From Phaeobacter gallaeciensis DSM 26640 (GTDB taxonomy: Bacteria > Pseudomonadota > Alphaproteobacteria > Rhodobacterales > Rhodobacteraceae), in the NCBI RefSeq assembly GCF_000511385.1, contig NC_023137.1:1743001-1807000 (forward strand): a stretch of 64,000 nt of DNA. The letters are read 5' to 3'. This document shows positions 49,477-56,003 of the stretch, in pieces. Within the stretch, counting starts at the first letter, position 1. The number at the start of each line of letters is the position of its first letter. The translations under genes were made by a program, and so were the position numbers. The notes beneath the pieces are model-generated. The model had not been told where the DNA came from. It saw only the letters and a program-made list of their open reading frames with translations, and ran no database searches.

Positions 49477-50384
49477 GCCACAAGGCAGTCAGCTGGGCGC
49501 TTGAGCAACGCCACCTGAAACCGGGGCCATGGATCGTATTGATTCAACTGGCTGACCGGCACAACAAAGACACCCTGCAGTGTGATCCGGATCAGAAGCT
49601 GATCGCGGCCGACTGCAATATGTCTCGCGCCACGGTCAACCGACACCTTGAGGACCTTGAACACACGGGGTTGATCCGCCGTATCCCGCGGGTAAATCCT
49701 CGCACGAACAAGGCGCTTTCGACATTCTACATATTGGGCCTGAATTTCGACAACCCACCAGAGGTCGAATTTGCTGTGTCTCAAAATGAGACACGGAAAC
49801 CGAAGGGGCAAAAAGAGAACAAAGGCGCATCCCGTGTCTCAAATTGCGACACGGCCCCGAGTCTCAAAAATGCGGATTCCCGAGTCTCAAAAATCGCGAT
49901 TCCCGAGTCTCAAATTGAGACACAAACCTTAGTAAATAAACCCGTAAGGGAACATTGCGCGGCTGACGCCCCGCACAATCCTGAGTTTGATTTTGATGGT
50001 TTCATGGCTGAGTTCTCGGCTGCCTATCCTCGGATGGGTCTGCCAGAGGCGACCGAGGACGCACTGCGCGCGGCGCTGGGCGAGGGGGCAGACCCGGCGG
50101 AGATCCTGGCTGGTGCCCGGGCCTATGCGGTCGAGCAGGATGGCAATGCCCCGCGGTATATGAAGCTCTCCGAGAACTGGATCGCTGAGAAACGCTGGCG
50201 CCAGCACGTGACCGCCCCCAAGGCGCAGGCCGATCAATCCGAGGTGCTGGCCTACTGGGCGAAAGAGATCCTTGAGGCCAAGCCCCACATGCACGGTCGT
50301 GTGTCGCCGTCCATGGCCCGGGAATGCCTGAGCGCGGGACTGGTGACCGAGCAGGATTGCCGACAGGTCGGGGTGTCGCTGTGA
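49473..50384 (+). CDS. Phage replication protein with N-terminal winged HTH
   Basis: A 303-residue protein. Residues 1-90 form a winged HTH of the replication-initiator style: KPGPWIVLIQLADRHNKDT, then CNMSRATVNRHLEDLEHTGLI. A hydrophilic linker at residues 100-155 is encoded by the iteron-like repeats. The C-terminal part (FMAEFSAAYPRMGLPEATEDA) resembles the helicase-loader-binding half of phage O-type proteins. Having repeats inside the gene mirrors lambda O and its origin. Start ATG 49473 overlaps the methyltransferase gene by 4 bp. Confidence 0.75.
   Translation: MSHKAVSWALEQRHLKPGPWIVLIQLADRHNKDTLQCDPDQKLIAADCNMSRATVNRHLEDLEHTGLIRRIPRVNPRTNKALSTFYILGLNFDNPPEVEFAVSQNETRKPKGQKENKGASRVSNCDTAPSLKNADSRVSKIAIPESQIETQTLVNKPVREHCAADAPHNPEFDFDGFMAEFSAAYPRMGLPEATEDALRAALGEGADPAEILAGARAYAVEQDGNAPRYMKLSENWIAEKRWRQHVTAPKAQADQSEVLAYWAKEILEAKPHMHGRVSPSMARECLSAGLVTEQDCRQVGVSL
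49776..49923. repeat. Five iteron-like repeats, candidate phage replication origin
   Basis: Copies start at 49776, 49834, 49859, 49882 and 49905 and share GTCTCAAAnT. The first, GTGTCTCAAAATGAGACAC, is a perfect palindrome around AAA; the second and fifth are near-palindromes; the middle two have the form GAGTCTCAAAAATnnnGATTC. The last three are 23 bp apart. AT-rich sequence (TTAGTAAATAAA, 49929-49940) follows. All are inside the replication gene and are read through as its linker. Confidence 0.7.
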
Positions 50385-50698
50385 TGTCGCCGCATTCGGA
50401 CCCTGAAACCCACGGCGTGCAGTTTGGCCGGGTGGTGGTGACCGTCGACGCCGCACTGGGCGATTGCATCGTCATCGCCCCGCAGCCCGGCCCGATCTGC
50501 ACCAGCCCCAAGCGCATGCGCCTGAACAGCCTTGATGAGATCCGTGGGGCCTACCGCACCCAAAGCCGCCTCGCTGCGCGCGTACCGGATCAGCACCCCC
50601 ACGCCAAAGACATCGCGGCAGCGCTGGAGTTCGCAGGAAAGACGCTGAGCGCCGCACAGGGCGCAAAACACCAACCCAAAGGGCAGAGCAATGCTTGA
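50384..50698 (+). CDS. Phage protein of unknown function (104 aa)
   Basis: A 104-residue protein beginning MSPHSDPETHGVQFGR. The ATG overlaps the replication-gene stop by 1 bp (TGATG). It contains VVVTVDAALGDCIVIAPQPG and a C-terminal helical part with HPHAKDIAAALEFAGK. No family is recognised. A role near replication is suggested by coupling only. Confidence 0.65.
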   Translation: MSPHSDPETHGVQFGRVVVTVDAALGDCIVIAPQPGPICTSPKRMRLNSLDEIRGAYRTQSRLAARVPDQHPHAKDIAAALEFAGKTLSAAQGAKHQPKGQSNA

Positions 50699-51353
50699 TC
50701 AACAGGAACCGTCCAACGCGCAGATAAAGTCCGATGGCGATGCGCTCTATTTTCGCGCTGCGGCAGTTGTCGTCAGTGAAGGGAACGCCAGCACCAGCTT
50801 TGTGCAGCGCAAGCTCGCAATTGGGTACAACAAGGCCGCGCGTCTGATCGAACGCATGGAAGAGGCGGGAATCGTTTCTGCACCCAACCATGTGGGTAAG
50901 CGCGAGGTGGCGACGATTGAAACGATCCGCACCGCCCTGTCCCTGCAATCCGCCATCCCCGATGACGCAGACCGCGAAACCGTTGTGAAGATGCTGACAG
51001 CAGCCTGTGACGATATCGGTGGCCAGCAACTCAAAGCCAAGCACGCGGAGCAACGCAAGGCCTCTGGAAAGCCCCCCATGAAGGCGGACCCGGATTTCGA
51101 CAATGCCGCAGATACCACATACCGGGTGACAGCGGGTGAGTTGCGCCAGTTCATTGAACGGTTCGAACGCCTGGACGCTGAGAAGAAAGAGCTGGCGGAT
51201 CAACAGAAAGAGGTCATGGCAGAGGCCAAGGCTCGCGGCTACGACACCAAGGTCATCCGAAAGGTGATCGCCCTGCGTAAGCGCGACAAGGACGATATCG
51301 CCGAGGAAGAGGCCGTCCTAGAAATGTACAAAGAAGCGCTGGGCATGGGGTGA
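50691..51353 (+). CDS. FtsK-gamma / GapR (DUF2312) fusion protein
   Basis: A 220-residue two-domain protein. Residues 15-75 match the FtsK gamma winged helix (ASTSFVQRKLAIGYNKAARL, then MEEAGIVSAPN and GKREV), the domain by which FtsK reads KOPS. Residues 143-219 match GapR/DUF2312 (LRQFIERFERLDAEKKELAD, then AEAKARGYDTKVIRKVI), a coiled-coil protein that clamps overtwisted DNA in Caulobacter. A Lys-rich linker joins them. I know neither domain in this combination. It probably binds phage DNA during replication, perhaps at the nearby origin. It overlaps the preceding gene by 8 bp. Confidence 0.85.
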   Translation: MLDQQEPSNAQIKSDGDALYFRAAAVVVSEGNASTSFVQRKLAIGYNKAARLIERMEEAGIVSAPNHVGKREVATIETIRTALSLQSAIPDDADRETVVKMLTAACDDIGGQQLKAKHAEQRKASGKPPMKADPDFDNAADTTYRVTAGELRQFIERFERLDAEKKELADQQKEVMAEAKARGYDTKVIRKVIALRKRDKDDIAEEEAVLEMYKEALGMG

Positions 51354-51362
51354 GGCAGACAC

Positions 51363-51779
51363 ATGGAACGCATGACAGCTGCAGACTACAATAAAGCCCA
51401 GCGCGATGAGAAGGGGCAGGGGGAAGACCGGCGCCGGGTGCGCGGCACCAAGCGCACCACGACCGCTGACGGCATCACCCACGACAGCAAGACAGAGGCG
51501 GATCGCTGGGAAGAGCTGAAGCTGTTGCAGGCGAGCGGCGCTATCTGCGGTCTGCGTCGGCAGGCCCCGATCCCGCTCATCGGCCGGGATGGTCCGATCA
51601 TGACGGACAGCGGCAACCAGCAGCGGGTTTACAAGGCGGATTTCGTCTATGTCGACAACGCGCTGGGCGTCACCGTCGTTGAGGATCGCAAGGGGCATGA
51701 GACCGACAAATTCAAACTAGTGAAATCAGTTCTGGCGGCTCAGGGCATTGAGCTGCTGATCACCCGCGCAAAGGGGTGA
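51363..51779 (+). CDS. DUF1064 family phage protein
   Basis: A 138-residue protein of the DUF1064 group. SKTEADRWEELKLLQASGAI near residue 42 and YKADFVYVDN...VVEDRKGHETDKFKLVK near residue 90 are the family pattern. The conserved E-x(n)-D-x(n)-ExRK arrangement recalls a PD-(D/E)XK nuclease core, so Holliday-junction or other DNA cleavage has been suggested for the family. Activity is inferred. It lies in the replication/recombination module. Confidence 0.85.
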   Translation: MERMTAADYNKAQRDEKGQGEDRRRVRGTKRTTTADGITHDSKTEADRWEELKLLQASGAICGLRRQAPIPLIGRDGPIMTDSGNQQRVYKADFVYVDNALGVTVVEDRKGHETDKFKLVKSVLAAQGIELLITRAKG

Positions 51780-51847
51780 TGGATCAAATCTTGCTTCGCG
51801 CCAATCAATAGCGCGCAGACCGGAAAACAACATCGGGGGAACCGATA

Positions 51848-52228
51848 GTGAGCAGAAAATCAAAGCCAATCGACCTGGGGTCCAAGATTGTCCGGATTAT
51901 TGAAAGCACCCGGATCAGCGTCACATGTGAGGAGGTTGCACAGGACAGCATTCATGTGGCGCTGCGTGATGCTGTTCCGGGCGTGCAAAGGGAGGTGCGG
52001 CTGAGCGACCGTGACCGCGTTGACCTTATGGCTGGTCCGGTGGCCATAGAGGTGAAGGTCAAGAAGCGCCAGAGCCGAGCCCAGATCCTGAAGCAGCTGG
52101 AACGCTACGCCGAGCACGACGAGGTCAAGGCGGTCATCTTGGCGACTGCCGACGCATGGCCCGGCACGATCTCTGACCTCAACGGCAAGCCCCTCTTGGT
52201 TGCCTCTCTGACCAAGGGATGGTTGTGA
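51848..52228 (+). CDS. Small nuclease-like protein upstream of the helicase
   Basis: A 126-residue protein starting at GTG 51848 behind GGGGGA. The central segment VDLMAGPVAIEVKVKK holds an Asp (59) and an ExK pair (Glu68, Lys70) in PD-(D/E)XK spacing, followed by a helix LKQLERYAEHDEV and a strand AVILATAD. That is the plan of a minimal restriction-type nuclease fold. Its stop overlaps the helicase start by 1 bp (TGATG). Pairing with a SNF2 helicase suggests a two-subunit helicase-nuclease. No database family is claimed. Confidence 0.65.
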   Translation: MSRKSKPIDLGSKIVRIIESTRISVTCEEVAQDSIHVALRDAVPGVQREVRLSDRDRVDLMAGPVAIEVKVKKRQSRAQILKQLERYAEHDEVKAVILATADAWPGTISDLNGKPLLVASLTKGWL

Positions 52229-53916
52229 TGAACGGCTTTGTCGATTTTCATGAGGGCAAATGGCGCGTCTCTGATCTGAAACCCCATGTCTCACTCCGGT
52301 TCAAGGACGTATTCAAGGGGATACAGTTCGGTGCCACGCCGCCGTTTGACCTGCGTGATCGCCCCAGCTTCGCCGCGGATCTCGACTGGTTTATGCAGCG
52401 TTATCCGCTCAGCCTCACAGAGGATGCGCAATCTCGGCTGTCAGATCAGCTGAAAACCTATGCATATCTGCAGGATCGTGTCGCAGAGTTGAAGCGACCG
52501 GACTACCGGCCCAGCATCAAGCCCGGGTTCAAGGCCCCAGAGGAGGCCGAGGACTATCAGATCAGGGCGGCGGAGATGCTGCGCAGCACCGGCAGCCTGT
52601 TGCTGTTAGATGATGTGGGTCTCGGCAAGACGGTTTCTTTCCTCGCCTCTGTTGCCGATGGTTGGGGGCTGCCTGCCGCGGTTGTGGTGCAGCCGCACCT
52701 ATCATCGCAGTGGGTTAAGGAATACATTGAGCGCTTCACCCATCTGACAGCGTTCGAGGTCAAGGATCGCAAGGTGCGCGACTTGCCGCCTGCCGATATC
52801 TACCTCTTCCGCTATTCCAACATCGCAGCATGGGCAGACTACGCCGCAACGCTGGGCATTAAGACCGTTTGTTTCGATGAAATCCAAGAGTTACGCCATG
52901 GTACGGGCAGGCAGCACGGGTCAGGTACGGCAAAGGGACTCGGCGCTCAGGCTTTCTGCGACGCCGCACAGTACCGTATCGGCCTGACCGCAACGCCGAT
53001 CTACAACTATGGATCTGAGATCTGGAACGTGGTCGAGTTTATCGCCCCCGGATCATTGGGCAGCTGGTATGAGTTCGTGATCAACTGGTGTACTTCGCAC
53101 GGGACCCATTGGATTGTTAAAGACCCCGCCGCGTTGGGCGCCTTCCTCGTGGATGAGGGCATCGCTCTGCGGCGGACCAATGACGATCCGGAGGTGTCGC
53201 GCACCTTGCCGCCTCTGTCCAAGGTGATCACGCAAGTTGGCTGGAATGAGGGTGACGCAGACACAAATCGGGAATTGCAGCAGCGCCTTGCCCAACGGAT
53301 CCTGGCCGGGTCGTTCCATGAGCGCGGGCAGGCGGCACGCGAGCTGGACGTCATGCTGCGCCAAGAAACCGGCATCGCCAAGGCAAGGGCCGTGGCCGCA
53401 TATGTGCGGACGCTGGTAGAGGCAGGGGAGCCGGTTCTATTGGCTGGCTGGCATCGTGGCGTTTATGAGATTTGGCAGGACACCTTAAGCGATCTGAACC
53501 CGGTCATGTTCACAGGCTCCGAGAGTCAGCCACAGAAACGTTGCGCGAAAGAGGCCTTCCTGACGGGCCAAAGCCCGTTGATGATCATGTCACTGCGTTC
53601 AGGCGCCGGTCTGGATGGTCTTCAGCATGTCTGTCGCCACGTCGTCTACGGCGAGCTTGATTGGTCGCCACAGGTCCATACTCAGTTCACCGGCCGGGTG
53701 AGGCGCCGGGGGCAGCAGCACCCGGTCACTGCGCACTTCCTGCATGTGGATGGCGGATCAGACCCGGTGGTTATGTCGACACTTGGCCTGAAGGCCTCGC
53801 AGTCGCACGGGATCCTGAACCCCTTCGCTGACATGGAAGCCGCCACACCGCTTGATGATACACGAATGCGGAAGCTGGCGAAGGCAGTCTTGGAGGGTAG
53901 TCACGATGCACAATGA
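52228..53916 (+). CDS. SNF2-family helicase
   Basis: A 562-residue helicase/translocase. Motif I is DDVGLGKT near residue 130, motif Ia VVVQPHLSSQW, motif II DEIQ near residue 218, motif III GLTATPIYN. C-terminal motifs include MIMSLRSGAGLDGLQ and the arginine-finger region TGRVRRRGQ. The length fits a compact SNF2/Swi2 phage helicase. ATG 52228 is used because AAGGG has proper spacing; ATG 52219 abuts that site. It probably works with the upstream nuclease-like protein in replication or recombination. Confidence 0.9.
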   Translation: MNGFVDFHEGKWRVSDLKPHVSLRFKDVFKGIQFGATPPFDLRDRPSFAADLDWFMQRYPLSLTEDAQSRLSDQLKTYAYLQDRVAELKRPDYRPSIKPGFKAPEEAEDYQIRAAEMLRSTGSLLLLDDVGLGKTVSFLASVADGWGLPAAVVVQPHLSSQWVKEYIERFTHLTAFEVKDRKVRDLPPADIYLFRYSNIAAWADYAATLGIKTVCFDEIQELRHGTGRQHGSGTAKGLGAQAFCDAAQYRIGLTATPIYNYGSEIWNVVEFIAPGSLGSWYEFVINWCTSHGTHWIVKDPAALGAFLVDEGIALRRTNDDPEVSRTLPPLSKVITQVGWNEGDADTNRELQQRLAQRILAGSFHERGQAARELDVMLRQETGIAKARAVAAYVRTLVEAGEPVLLAGWHRGVYEIWQDTLSDLNPVMFTGSESQPQKRCAKEAFLTGQSPLMIMSLRSGAGLDGLQHVCRHVVYGELDWSPQVHTQFTGRVRRRGQQHPVTAHFLHVDGGSDPVVMSTLGLKASQSHGILNPFADMEAATPLDDTRMRKLAKAVLEGSHDAQ

Positions 53917-54484
53917 GTGGAATATCGGCGACCCTTGGCCGTTCAGATCATCGCGCGGGATCGTGGGGAACCCCTGCGAGCCAGTATGGCACGCGCTGAT
54001 CACGCCCCCACAGAAGGAAGCGGAGACCGCACGCAAGCTTGAGAATGCAGGGTGCGAGGTTCAGTATCCAACCGAGGAGCGCGTACGGCACGTGGCGGGC
54101 AAGAAACATGTCCGAATAGCGCCAATCCTCCCCGGCATTATTTATGTAAAATTCAGCTATGAGCCTCATTGGGATGTGATGCGTAGGCGTAAGGTAGTCA
54201 TCGGCGTTTTCTCTCGCTATGGGCGCCCGGTTGCGTTGAGCGATGATGATGTCATGGGGGTAATGGGCTTACCCACGCAGGCGGAGAAACAACGCGCGGA
54301 GGCTTTGGCTGCTGTAATGCCCGCGCCAGGTGGCAGAGCTGTACTGACCTCAGGGCCGTTCAGCGGGTTCATGGTGGATGTGGTAGCTGTCGAGAAAGGC
54401 CGTGTCTGGTACGAAATGATCACTGCCATTGGCGTTGTGCGCGGCGAGGATGACAGTGGCATGGTACAACGAGTTGCGCAGTAA
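53906..54484 (+). CDS. Phage NusG/RfaH paralogue
   Basis: A 192-residue protein with an N-terminal NGN domain: WHALITPPQKEAETARKLENAG, then RVRHVAGKKHVRIAPILPGI and a YVKFSYE strand. GPFSGFMVDVVAVEKGRVW near residue 150 looks like a KOW-type segment. NusG paralogues such as RfaH bind RNA polymerase and suppress termination. The gene is the last before the non-coding stretch and late structural genes, so late-gene antitermination is the natural proposal. GGAGGG precedes ATG 53906. It overlaps the helicase gene by 11 bp. Confidence 0.8.
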   Translation: MHNEWNIGDPWPFRSSRGIVGNPCEPVWHALITPPQKEAETARKLENAGCEVQYPTEERVRHVAGKKHVRIAPILPGIIYVKFSYEPHWDVMRRRKVVIGVFSRYGRPVALSDDDVMGVMGLPTQAEKQRAEALAAVMPAPGGRAVLTSGPFSGFMVDVVAVEKGRVWYEMITAIGVVRGEDDSGMVQRVAQ

Positions 54485-54678
54485 TACTGCATATGGTATT
54501 GCTCACCCATCCGGTCATACGCCGGTGACCCTCCGAGCGTCGTTGAGCGTTAGAGGCGAGCGTACCGCGAGACGGGAAACCGGTGGCCCTCGCGGTGCTG
54601 CTGCATTGGCGGGGATGTTTCAGGGAAGTGGCGGCGGTACATCAGTTGCATAAGGCTGTCATTCCGTAGGGGTAGCTT
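54485..54678. other. Non-coding stretch with strong hairpin downstream of the NusG paralogue
   Basis: About 190 bp without a convincing gene. ACCGCGAG at 54564-54571 pairs perfectly with CTCGCGGT at 54589-54596 around a 17-nt loop, and further GC-rich complementarity surrounds it. The place, between a NusG-type gene and late genes, fits a structured RNA or antitermination site. I recognise no RNA family, and no U-run follows the stem. Confidence 0.5.
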
Positions 54679-54903
54679 ATGAACAGACGTGGATTTCTGA
54701 AGACAACGGCCGCCACTGCTTTGGTTTCGTTGCTTCCGTTGCCTACAGTTTCACGCGCATCGGCGCTATCGAATGTTTGTATTTCGATAGCGCCCACGCC
54801 GACCGTGTCGGACTTCGCCGGGCTTGATTGGGTGGAGGTCGGCGCTGTCTCGCCAGTGCCCGACCTGATCCACCAGGCGCGGCCATCCATTGGAGATGCA
54901 TAG
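54679..54903 (+). CDS. Tat-signal small protein with tail-tube-like segment
   Basis: A 74-residue protein. Residues 1-28 form a textbook Tat signal (MNRRGFLKTTAATALVSLL, ending SRA). The remaining 46 residues include SDFAGLDWVEVGAVSPVPDL, which resembles the start of phage tail-tube proteins, including the one at 63387 (AGFDALTFIPVGEITEVGEF). AGGGG precedes the ATG. It could be a truncated tail-tube copy, an exported decoy or a chance hybrid. Export by Tat is predicted, not shown. Confidence 0.6.
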   Translation: MNRRGFLKTTAATALVSLLPLPTVSRASALSNVCISIAPTPTVSDFAGLDWVEVGAVSPVPDLIHQARPSIGDA

Positions 54904-54905
54904 GC

Positions 54906-55097
54906 ATGGCAATTCAGATCACTGCGGAAGACTTGGCGCAGGCGTTTTTGCAGGCAGATGATGAACTTCATGGATCGCAGCAGGGCTACTTCGACTTTGA
55001 CAATCCATCTAGTTGCGCCATCGATGGCGGTTATATCGATCTGGTTCGGATCGCGGATATTTTGAATCAGAAGGTTGCGCAGCGCGAGGGCCAGTGA
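54906..55097 (+). CDS. Small acidic phage protein (63 aa)
   Basis: A 63-residue protein beginning MAIQITAEDLAQAFLQADD, acidic and Gln/Asp-rich. It begins 2 bp after the preceding stop with GGAG upstream. Its stop overlaps the HNH gene start as GTGA. No family is recognised. Confidence 0.6.
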   Translation: MAIQITAEDLAQAFLQADDELHGSQQGYFDFDNPSSCAIDGGYIDLVRIADILNQKVAQREGQ

Positions 55098-55420
55098 CCC
55101 GACACCCATTCTCAGGCCGCAAGGGCAGCGCCGCCCGCGACCGCTTTGCAACTACGCTCTACGCTCAGCAGCGCGGAAAATGCCGGATGTGCTGCCAGCC
55201 GATACCGGCAAGCCTCCGGGGTAAGACAGGCAAGCGCGCCGCCGTGGTGGATCACCTCCGCCCATGGCGCCTCCGCCCGGATCTGGCGTTCCAACTTACG
55301 AACCTCGCGCTGGTTTGCTCCGGTTGCCACCTCACTCATTGCGCATCAATCGAAGCTGCCCACGCAGGCGATGCTGAGCTGATCGCTCAGGCCAAGGAGC
55401 GTATCGGGCAGGAGTGGTGA
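55094..55420 (+). CDS. Phage HNH endonuclease
   Basis: A 108-residue HNH nuclease. CRMCCQPIP and CSGCHLTHC form the zinc knuckle pairs, and VVDHLRPW carries the first catalytic His. GTG 55094 is chosen since it overlaps the previous stop by 4 bp with GAGG upstream. HNH genes beside terminase genes are common in HK97-type phages, where gp74-like nucleases assist cos cleavage by the terminase. A homing-type nuclease is the alternative. Confidence 0.85.
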   Translation: MTRHPFSGRKGSAARDRFATTLYAQQRGKCRMCCQPIPASLRGKTGKRAAVVDHLRPWRLRPDLAFQLTNLALVCSGCHLTHCASIEAAHAGDAELIAQAKERIGQEW

Positions 55421-55595
55421 CCGGTAAGGAGTTTTGCCCCCGTGCCGCCCTGTTTTCGGCCTCCCGGCTCTGATCTGAGGCAGGGGGGAGGTCAAAAGTT
55501 CAGGCCTCCCTGCTGGAAACCTATCGCCCCTCCTGCGTGCGCAATATCTGCTCGCAAAAAGGGGGGTGTCCCCGTCGTAGGCTGGAGACTGCCCA
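55421..55595. other. Candidate cos region upstream of terminase
   Basis: About 175 bp between the HNH and small terminase genes, without a gene. It contains G- and C-runs (GGCAGGGGGGAGG near 55480, AAAAAGGGGGG near 55556) and inverted GGCCT/AGGCC copies near 55458 and 55501. In cos-type HK97-like phages the packaging site lies in this position. No cleavage site can be read from sequence alone. Confidence 0.35.
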
Positions 55596-56003
55596 ATGGC
55601 CCAAATTCCGCGCCCTCGATACGGTGATATTTTCGCTGGCCACGACGAGGGTGGCAGTATCGCCGAACAGGCTTGCGTTCTCTGGGAGGAGTACAAAGCT
55701 GATCTTGAGGCTAGAGGCCTGTGGAATCGGGCGCGGGCTCGTACGCTTGACCGTCTGGTCCGGATGACTGCCGAGTATTTGCACTATCAACCCCTGGCGG
55801 TCGCGAACGGGCCGGTTCGCGATAGTAAGGATGGCGGGCAGTATGCCGACATGCTTTGGTCTCAGGTAAAAAATATGGCTGACCAAATCGCCAAGCTGGA
55901 AAAATCTTTGACCCTCACGCCTGAGAGCGTCGGCGCAAAGACAGAGGCTCCGTTGAAACCTGCAGCAAAGACACCGGCGGATGAGTTCCTCGGAGCGCAT
56001 TGA
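55596..56003 (+). CDS. Terminase small subunit (P27 family)
   Basis: A 135-residue protein beginning MAQIPRPRYGDIFAGHDEG. The central LWEEYKADLEARGLWNRAR and DRLVRMTAEYLHY helices fit the P27-type small terminase, which recognises the packaging site and recruits the large subunit. GGAG precedes the ATG. It overlaps the large terminase gene by 23 bp. Confidence 0.8.
   Translation: MAQIPRPRYGDIFAGHDEGGSIAEQACVLWEEYKADLEARGLWNRARARTLDRLVRMTAEYLHYQPLAVANGPVRDSKDGGQYADMLWSQVKNMADQIAKLEKSLTLTPESVGAKTEAPLKPAAKTPADEFLGAH

Noticed and set aside
49776..49923. CRISPR array
   Set aside because: The repeats are short, diverged, partly palindromic and lie in frame inside a protein gene. Spacers are too short and similar; iterons fit better.
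54429..54653. Small gene overlapping the end of the NusG paralogue
   Set aside because: It lacks a ribosome site, is Arg/Gly/Ala-rich and runs across the perfect hairpin. A non-coding reading is preferred.
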